From Bacteroidota bacterium (lineage in GTDB: Bacteria; Bacteroidota; Ignavibacteria; Ignavibacteriales; Melioribacteraceae), in the NCBI GenBank assembly GCA_023447335.1, contig JAEXOD010000132.1, positions 1-20,919 on the forward strand: a stretch of 20,919 bases of DNA, written 5' to 3'. A program made the position numbers and the translations under genes. Under the pieces are notes generated by a model. It was not told the origin of the DNA and did not search any database. It was given only the letters and a program-made list of their open reading frames with translations. Below are positions 15,831-20,919 of this stretch, one piece after another. How positions within the stretch are numbered: position 1 is the stretch's first letter; every line of letters starts with the position of its first letter.

Positions 15831-16246
15831 TAATTCGGTAAACTAAAATTTATAACTTTATCTTCATAAAATAAAATCGTCCCCTTATTACCTGTTAAAC
15901 TTAAGTAATACCAAATTTCGGTCAACCCTTTTTCAATATGCTTTGGTCTGCCTATTAAAAATTTTACCGTTTCTTTATCCATCCCTTTTTCAAGTTTTAA
16001 CCACGAGTTTTTTATGTATTTATAAAAGAAACTAGTAGAATCGTTTTTTAAAAAATCTTTGCTCCCTAACACATCTATACTGTTTTTGGGCATTCTCGAT
16101 TCTTTCTGAGTTAACACATCGCTATTATAATACGGCATGTATGGTTTACCGTTTGATAGCAATGATTCAAAAAACACATAAACCAACAAATAAATCATAA
16201 TAACTAAAAGCAAAAACGGCACTACGGAATTGTCTTTAATCCTCAT
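15827..16246 (-). CDS. membrane-anchored BamE/SmpA-like small protein
   Basis: Protein of 139 residues with a good ribosome site (TTAAGGGTAA) before the ATG. Residues 9-27 form one membrane segment; there is no lipobox Cys, so it is not a lipoprotein like classical BamE. Residues 82-136 match the SmpA/OmlA/BamE pattern of the form G-x(2)-K/T-x(2)-V...G-x-P...W-x-Y: 'LEKGMDKETVKFLIGRPKH' (85-103), 'IWYYL' (111-115) and a last strand 'TILFYEDKVINF' (123-134). In proteobacteria this fold belongs to the BAM outer-membrane assembly complex. Here the gene meets an Omp85 gene tail to tail, which supports an envelope role. It follows the sensor kinase by 81 bp on the same strand. The fold call is from motif pattern only. 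Confidence 0.7.
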   Translation of the reverse strand: MRIKDNSVVPFLLLVIMIYLLVYVFFESLLSNGKPYMPYYNSDVLTQKESRMPKNSIDVLGSKDFLKNDSTSFFYKYIKNSWLKLEKGMDKETVKFLIGRPKHIEKGLTEIWYYLSLTGNKGTILFYEDKVINFSLPNY

Positions 16247-16327
16247 TAAATTACCCTTAATAATTTTACTACCTATATTAATTCTAATTTTTTTAATTAT
16301 AAAGTTTATACTTTTTACTTTTCGAAG

Positions 16328-18592
16328 CTAATTTAAAGGTAATTTTACTATAAATTCCGCACCTGTACCAAAATTTCCGTTAATTAGTAGAACCCCTTTT
16401 TGAGCTGCAATAAAATCTTTACATACCGCCAAACCAATACCGCTCCCTTTTTCTTTATTTGTTCCCTCTACTGAATTTATTTTTTCATTTTTTAAAATAG
16501 ATTCCACCATTTCTTGCGATATACCTTTCCCGCTATCTTTTACGGAAAACAAGAATTCCGAATTTTCTTTTTTACAGCTAATGGTTATCTTACCGTCAGT
16601 AGGAGTAAATTTAATTGCATTGGAAATTAAATTTCTAATTATTGTTGTTGTCATTTCTTTATCTGCAATTATTTCACTATTTGACTCTATATATATTTCA
16701 GTTTTTATATTCTTCAACTTAATATTTGCACTATTTTGAGCAACTATATTGCTAATCTCGTCTTTAATATCGAACTTACCAAATATAGGATTAATATTTT
16801 CTTGCTGAAGTTTAGCCCATTTCGACAAATTATCTATCATATCTATTAATGATTGAGCTGAAAACAGTAAAATTTCTGCCGAGTCTTTAATCTCTTGCGT
16901 TCCTGCTTCATCTGCTTGTTCTTTAATAATATTAGCAAACCCCACAATGCTAAAAAACGGATTTTTCAAATCATGAGCAATTATTGCAAATAGTTTATGT
17001 TTTGTTTCATTTGCCGAAGCAAGTAGTTTGTTTTTTTCAATCAATTCATTGTTAACGGATAATAAATTTAAGTTTTTAGTCTTTATTTCCTTATTCAACT
17101 TCCTTACTTTAATTAATTGATATGTAAATACTAATAACCCAATTCCGCTAATAAAAACTAAATAGCCATAAATATCTTTTATTAATTTATTGTTGTTAAT
17201 AATTGTTTTTTGCAATTCATTTTCTTTTTTTAGTCTTTTGCTTATCTCGGTTGATTTTTCAATAGAGTTTTTAATATCTCTATCATATATTAAATTTACA
17301 ATATTCTCAGTTAATATTTTCTCTTTTATCTCGTTATATTTTTCTAAATAATTAACGGCTGATTGATATTCCTTTAATGCTTTATTAATTTTATACAAGC
17401 TTAAATAATTATCTTTTTGAATTACCGCATATCTGTTACCAGTTGAAATATTTAATGCCTCCGACGCATCATTTAATGCTGATTCATAATTATTAGTTAA
17501 TAAATAAATCTCACTCCTTCGTGTTAACAATAGCGCAACAACAAATTTGTCTAAAATTTTATCTTTATTACTCAAGCCCATGTTATAATAGTTTAAAGCT
17601 TCGGTGTATTTTCCTTCGGCTTGATATAATTTTCCAAACAAATAATAGACATCAGTTAACAACAACTTTCTATCTGCAAGCTTATAATACTCTAACGAGT
17701 TATTTAAAAATGCTTTTGCTTCTTTAAATTTATTCAATTCTAAGTAAAGGTCTGCTAATCTTCTATATGCATAAGCGGTACCGTAGTAGTCCATTTTTGC
17801 TTTAGCGTAAACTAAACCTTGCTGCATATATTCTTCTGCTTTTTGGTAATATTTTAATCTTTGAAAAACCAACCCCAAATTATTAAGTGTTAATAATAAT
17901 GTAGTAGTATCATTTCCGGCTTTACAAAATTTTTCTGCATTTATATAGTTCAGATAAGCATTATATAAATCGCCTTTCTTCCAATAAATTACTCCTAATG
18001 AATTATATGCATGCCCCAAGGCAGCTGTATCTTTTAAATTCTTACGCAACAATAAATTTTTGTTCACATAAACAAAAGCCGAATCAAGCATACCCATCAT
18101 TATATAATTTTGTGCAAGTGTCTTTACAAAAAGCGCCTCTTCTTTAAAACTATTAGAACCAAGTATCATGTTATAAATTGGTAAAAGCAATTTAATATTA
18201 TTATCATACTGTCCGTTATAATAATAATATTCCGTAATAAGTTTATAAATAGTTCTAAATTCTTCTCTCTTAAAATTTTTTATATTTTTTAAAGTTTCTT
18301 TTGATAACGAGATGAATTTTTCCGTCTCATTTAGTTTTTTATAAGCTTGTATTGAAGTTAAATAATATTTTATTTTACCTGGTATATTGCTATGCCTAAT
18401 TTCGGAAACCAAAATATCTGAGTATTTTATAGCATTTAAAGTATCATTTTTTGTTGAAGTTATTTCAACCAATTTATTTAATACTTCTAAACGTTTTACT
18501 TTATCACTGTTGCCAAGCAATTTTTGCAAACTATCAATTTCATTATTAGCAGTAATATTAGATAAGAATAGAAGAAATAAAATTAATTTCAT
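16328..18592 (-). CDS. TPR-sensor histidine kinase
   Basis: Protein of 754 residues. A short signal peptide or anchor (1-16) leads to a periplasmic region of tetratricopeptide repeats (~25-425, for example 'ALGHAYNSLGVIYWKKGDLY', 191-210). A coiled coil (~430-470), one membrane helix (475-494) and a second coiled coil (~495-530) follow. The HisKA domain has the phosphoacceptor His540 in 'FAIIAHDLKNPF'. The ATPase domain has the N box 'NLISNAIKFT' (654-663), G1 'DSGKG' (686-690) and G2 'GSGIG' (716-720), so it should be an active kinase. No response regulator is nearby, making it an orphan; the signal is unknown, but TPR sensors of this type are frequent in Bacteroidota and Ignavibacteria. The BamE-like gene lies downstream on the same strand. 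A weak promoter match (TTGCAA 18643-18638, TATTTT 18621-18616) precedes it. There is no Shine-Dalgarno site. Confidence 0.93.
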   Translation of the reverse strand: MKLILFLLFLSNITANNEIDSLQKLLGNSDKVKRLEVLNKLVEITSTKNDTLNAIKYSDILVSEIRHSNIPGKIKYYLTSIQAYKKLNETEKFISLSKETLKNIKNFKREEFRTIYKLITEYYYYNGQYDNNIKLLLPIYNMILGSNSFKEEALFVKTLAQNYIMMGMLDSAFVYVNKNLLLRKNLKDTAALGHAYNSLGVIYWKKGDLYNAYLNYINAEKFCKAGNDTTTLLLTLNNLGLVFQRLKYYQKAEEYMQQGLVYAKAKMDYYGTAYAYRRLADLYLELNKFKEAKAFLNNSLEYYKLADRKLLLTDVYYLFGKLYQAEGKYTEALNYYNMGLSNKDKILDKFVVALLLTRRSEIYLLTNNYESALNDASEALNISTGNRYAVIQKDNYLSLYKINKALKEYQSAVNYLEKYNEIKEKILTENIVNLIYDRDIKNSIEKSTEISKRLKKENELQKTIINNNKLIKDIYGYLVFISGIGLLVFTYQLIKVRKLNKEIKTKNLNLLSVNNELIEKNKLLASANETKHKLFAIIAHDLKNPFFSIVGFANIIKEQADEAGTQEIKDSAEILLFSAQSLIDMIDNLSKWAKLQQENINPIFGKFDIKDEISNIVAQNSANIKLKNIKTEIYIESNSEIIADKEMTTTIIRNLISNAIKFTPTDGKITISCKKENSEFLFSVKDSGKGISQEMVESILKNEKINSVEGTNKEKGSGIGLAVCKDFIAAQKGVLLINGNFGTGAEFIVKLPLN

Positions 18593-18659
18593 TTAAGTAC
18601 CAATTTAATTAAAGTAAAATAACAATTTTTTAATTATTTGCAAACAGCTTAAACTTATT

Positions 18660-18688
18660 TTAATTTTATTATGTAATAATAAAATTAA
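18660..18688. repeat. AT-only inverted repeat upstream of the histidine kinase gene, one arm repeated at 18718-18729
   Basis: TTAATTTTATTA (18660-18671) and TAATAAAATTAA (18677-18688) form a perfect 12-bp stem with a 5-nt loop. The right arm recurs exactly at 18718-18729. It sits about 70-140 bp upstream of the kinase start, so a regulator-binding array is possible; low-complexity AT sequence is the simpler explanation. Confidence 0.35.
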
Positions 18689-18829
18689 TTTAATTTATGA
18701 TATATTTCTTAATAAATTAATAAAATTAAGTTTTTTGGTCACAAGATAAACGATTATTATTTAATTAAAGTTTATTTAGATAGGAATTGTAAACTACCTT
18801 TTTATTAATATTTTCCGGTTAAAATAAAA

Positions 18830-18857
18830 AATCCCCGCTAAGTTAAAAGCGGGGATT
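18830..18857 (-). terminator. rho-independent terminator of the amylase gene
   Basis: A 10-bp GC-rich stem, AATCCCCGCT (18830-18839) / AGCGGGGATT (18848-18857), with an 8-nt loop. Read on the minus strand it is followed by TTTTTATTTT, and it lies 30 bp after the amylase stop. Confidence 0.92.
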
Positions 18858-18887
18858 AGTTGTTGATATAAAATCAAAAAAAATAAG

Positions 18888-20919
18888 TTATTTTAGTAAA
18901 AGCATTTTTTTAACCGCAAAATTATTATCCGTCTTTATGCTATAAATATAGATTCCGCTTGCTAAACTTGAAGCATCGAATTTAACATTATGATAACCTG
19001 CCGTAACATAATTATCAATTAATGTTTTAACTTCTCTTCCCAACATATCATAAACAACAAGTTTCACGTTTGTTGCTTTTGGCAAAGCAAAAGATATATT
19101 TGTACTTGGATTAAACGGATTCGGGTAATTTGAATATAACATAAAGTCTGTTGGTAAATTATCAGTATTTTGTTCGTTAATATCCGAAATAAATATAGTA
19201 GGATCGGGTATTCCGTCTCCGTTAATATCAAAACTGATTTTCGATAAATTTATCAAACTATCCGGACCGGCGTTGCCGTCAATATCTGAATTATCAGGTG
19301 CAGAATCTCCGCCACCCCAATTAAAACCGCCCGCAACGACCGCAACTATTTTTATTTCTGCGTTTATCGGTACTATGCCGGATCCCAATCCATAAATATC
19401 ATTCCATGATATTGCACATTCACTATCATAACCGTTTGCACCTCTTGCAGAATTTATTTTATTAGAAATATTAACGGCACTATTTCCGTTAATACTAAAT
19501 GCAGAAGGTTTACTTAAGAAATATGCTGCAGTAAATAACTCAATTCCGTTTTCGGGCTTAAATCTAAAGTTTTTAGGGTATTCTCCGTTATATCCCATTG
19601 TTGAATTAAAATTTGTAATACCGCCTGCTTTGGTATCCAAATATAACATCATTGTATTGTTTTTATCGTTGATATAATAATCAATTCCTAAGTATAACGA
19701 ATCTGAATCCCATGTTGAGTAAACCGCAAAAATTTCATTATTTAACGAATCAGGAGTCCTCCAATAACTATCGCTATCAGAATCGGCAATAACTAACCAA
19801 CTACTTAACCAATCATCATCCGAAACGTTAACAACGCCGTCAATATTTGGTTTACCGTACGTAGCTATTAATGTATCCCCAGATTTTTTAACAGTTAATC
19901 CAAAACCGGTAGTATCATAAACCCCTTTATTATCGGTAACAGTTACAATTATATTAAACGAACCGGTATCTTCCGGTGCAGGTGTTCCGCTTAAAAGACC
20001 GCTTAAAGTTTCAATGTTTAACCAATTTGGTTTTTGGCTTAATGAGTATCTCAATGTATCATTATCAAGATCTGTTGCTTTAACCCTTCTTTCAAAACGT
20101 TTAGTCGCAAAAGCAACAGTATCCGTAAGTGATGTAAAAATAGGAGCTCTGTTCAAAAGAACAGTTACTTTGAATGTATCAAGCGCAGTTGCATTATGGG
20201 TATCTGTAACTTTATAAATTACATTTGATTCTCCGATATCGTTCGATCCCGGTATACCGTAAACAATTCCGGTGTTCGAAACAGATAACCAACCCGGGTT
20301 ATTAACTAAGGAGAAAGTTAGATTATTGTTATCAGCATCCGCAAAAACAGGTTTAAAATTAAAGTTTGAACCTGTATAAGCAACTTTATCTGCAATATTT
20401 TGCAGAACCGGAGTATGGTTTATAGATTGTGTCGTATCCGGAACATAAACAGCATAACCTCTCGGCGGCGCCCATAATTCAACACGTCCGTCATTTTGAG
20501 AAGTCTTATCCATTGCTTTCCCTGTATAATCCCTAAACACCTGGTTCGGATGATTTGAATTTACCCATACGCCACGCCAATCCGTAGGATGATTATTGAT
20601 AACTAAAAATACTTGAGGTTTATTGTTCCCTCCGTCTCGTCTGGCAATATATAAGTTTTTAGATAATTCACTTTGATTACCGTTTCCGCCTAAATACCAG
20701 GGATTTAATCCTCCCCGCTTAGTAGTTCCTCCGTAAAGGAATGTTTTTCTAATCCAAACCAAAGTATCAATTTTACCTGCAAAACCATAATCAAAATAAT
20801 CTTTATAAAAAACCGTAGGACGACCTTCCGAAAGCAAAATATATGAATACGCCATCTCTTTATTACTGATTATCGGATCGTGACCATTATCAATAGAGCC
20901 GTCCCAGCCTATTCTATCT
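18888..20919 (-). CDS. modular GH13 alpha-amylase with Ig-like, CBM-like and T9SS sorting domains, 5'-truncated
   Basis: The frame stays open through the right edge (first complete codon at 20918-20916), so the catalytic N-terminus lies outside; the Met at 20855 is internal. Numbering from that Met, the 21 residues before it ('GWDGSIDNGHDP' region) hold an Asn-x-His-Asp-type site like GH13 conserved region IV, and 1-40 ('AYSYILLSEGRPTVFYKDYF', 'IDTLVWIRK') is the end of the amylase barrel. Residues 60-140 are the beta domain C. Two He_PIG/cadherin-like Ig domains span ~148-233 and ~237-322 ('NHTPVL', 'NRAPIF', 'GIPGSND', 'GTPAPEDTG'). Residues ~328-560 are a beta-rich module like those that bind sugars in secreted glycosidases. 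A type A T9SS sorting domain closes the protein (572-655, 'NYPNPFNPST' to 'KKMLLLK'). It should hydrolyse alpha-1,4-glucans at the cell surface or outside the cell. Confidence 0.88.
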   Translation of the reverse strand, partial: DRIGWDGSIDNGHDPIISNKEMAYSYILLSEGRPTVFYKDYFDYGFAGKIDTLVWIRKTFLYGGTTKRGGLNPWYLGGNGNQSELSKNLYIARRDGGNNKPQVFLVINNHPTDWRGVWVNSNHPNQVFRDYTGKAMDKTSQNDGRVELWAPPRGYAVYVPDTTQSINHTPVLQNIADKVAYTGSNFNFKPVFADADNNNLTFSLVNNPGWLSVSNTGIVYGIPGSNDIGESNVIYKVTDTHNATALDTFKVTVLLNRAPIFTSLTDTVAFATKRFERRVKATDLDNDTLRYSLSQKPNWLNIETLSGLLSGTPAPEDTGSFNIIVTVTDNKGVYDTTGFGLTVKKSGDTLIATYGKPNIDGVVNVSDDDWLSSWLVIADSDSDSYWRTPDSLNNEIFAVYSTWDSDSLYLGIDYYINDKNNTMMLYLDTKAGGITNFNSTMGYNGEYPKNFRFKPENGIELFTAAYFLSKPSAFSINGNSAVNISNKINSARGANGYDSECAISWNDIYGLGSGIVPINAEIKIVAVVAGGFNWGGGDSAPDNSDIDGNAGPDSLINLSKISFDINGDGIPDPTIFISDINEQNTDNLPTDFMLYSNYPNPFNPSTNISFALPKATNVKLVVYDMLGREVKTLIDNYVTAGYHNVKFDASSLASGIYIYSIKTDNNFAVKKMLLLK

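Noticed and set aside
20014..20217. 67-codon plus-strand frame opposite the amylase Ig-like repeats
   Set aside because: Antisense shadow of repeated Ig-like modules; no start signal.

Overview
The window is AT-rich chromosomal DNA, most likely from a member of the Ignavibacteria or a close relative in the Bacteroidota/Chlorobiota group. Evidence for this is the C-terminal type IX secretion (T9SS) sorting domain with a 'YPNPFNPST' lead-in at both ends of the window, the DUF5916 and GWxTD proteins (families common in this group), AAGGA-type or absent ribosome binding sites, and many outer-membrane beta-barrel genes. The assignment is inference; there is no rRNA or other taxonomic marker here.

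Layout from left to right. (1) 2-1042: 3' part of a T9SS-exported von Willebrand A protein of inter-alpha-trypsin-inhibitor type, ending in a strong bidirectional terminator. (2) 1201-3843, minus strand: a DUF5916 outer-membrane protein with an N-terminal CBM9-like domain. (3) 4081-6212: nrfH-nrfA, the membrane-bound cytochrome c nitrite reductase for ammonia-forming nitrite respiration, closed by a 17-bp-stem hairpin. (4) 6213-6673: a non-coding stretch holding a perfect CRP-type palindrome in front of a small exported beta-rich protein (6674-7156). (5) Convergent to it, a TorF-like outer-membrane protein (7227-7964, minus) preceded in the same transcript by a 54-residue tail-anchored small protein (7974-8138). 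(6) 8340-15830: seven tightly packed plus-strand genes (CPBP protease, zinc-ribbon/DUF2007 protein, CdsA, RimO, GWxTD protein, PfkB-type sugar kinase, Omp85 barrel). (7) 15827-18592, minus: a BamE/SmpA-like membrane-anchored protein downstream of a TPR-sensor histidine kinase. (8) 18888 to the right edge, minus: C-terminal part of a modular T9SS-exported GH13 alpha-amylase, followed by its terminator.

Functional themes are envelope biogenesis (CdsA phospholipid synthesis, Omp85 and BamE-like assembly factors, CPBP protease), anaerobic nitrogen respiration (NrfHA), and export of large surface proteins and glycan hydrolases. No mobile element, CRISPR array, tRNA or rRNA was seen. I found no clear large undescribed system. 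The best leads are the CRP-type site with its unknown exported target, the small-protein/TorF pair, the Omp85/BamE-like tail-to-tail pair attached to an orphan sensor kinase, and a PfkB kinase with altered substrate-side motifs.
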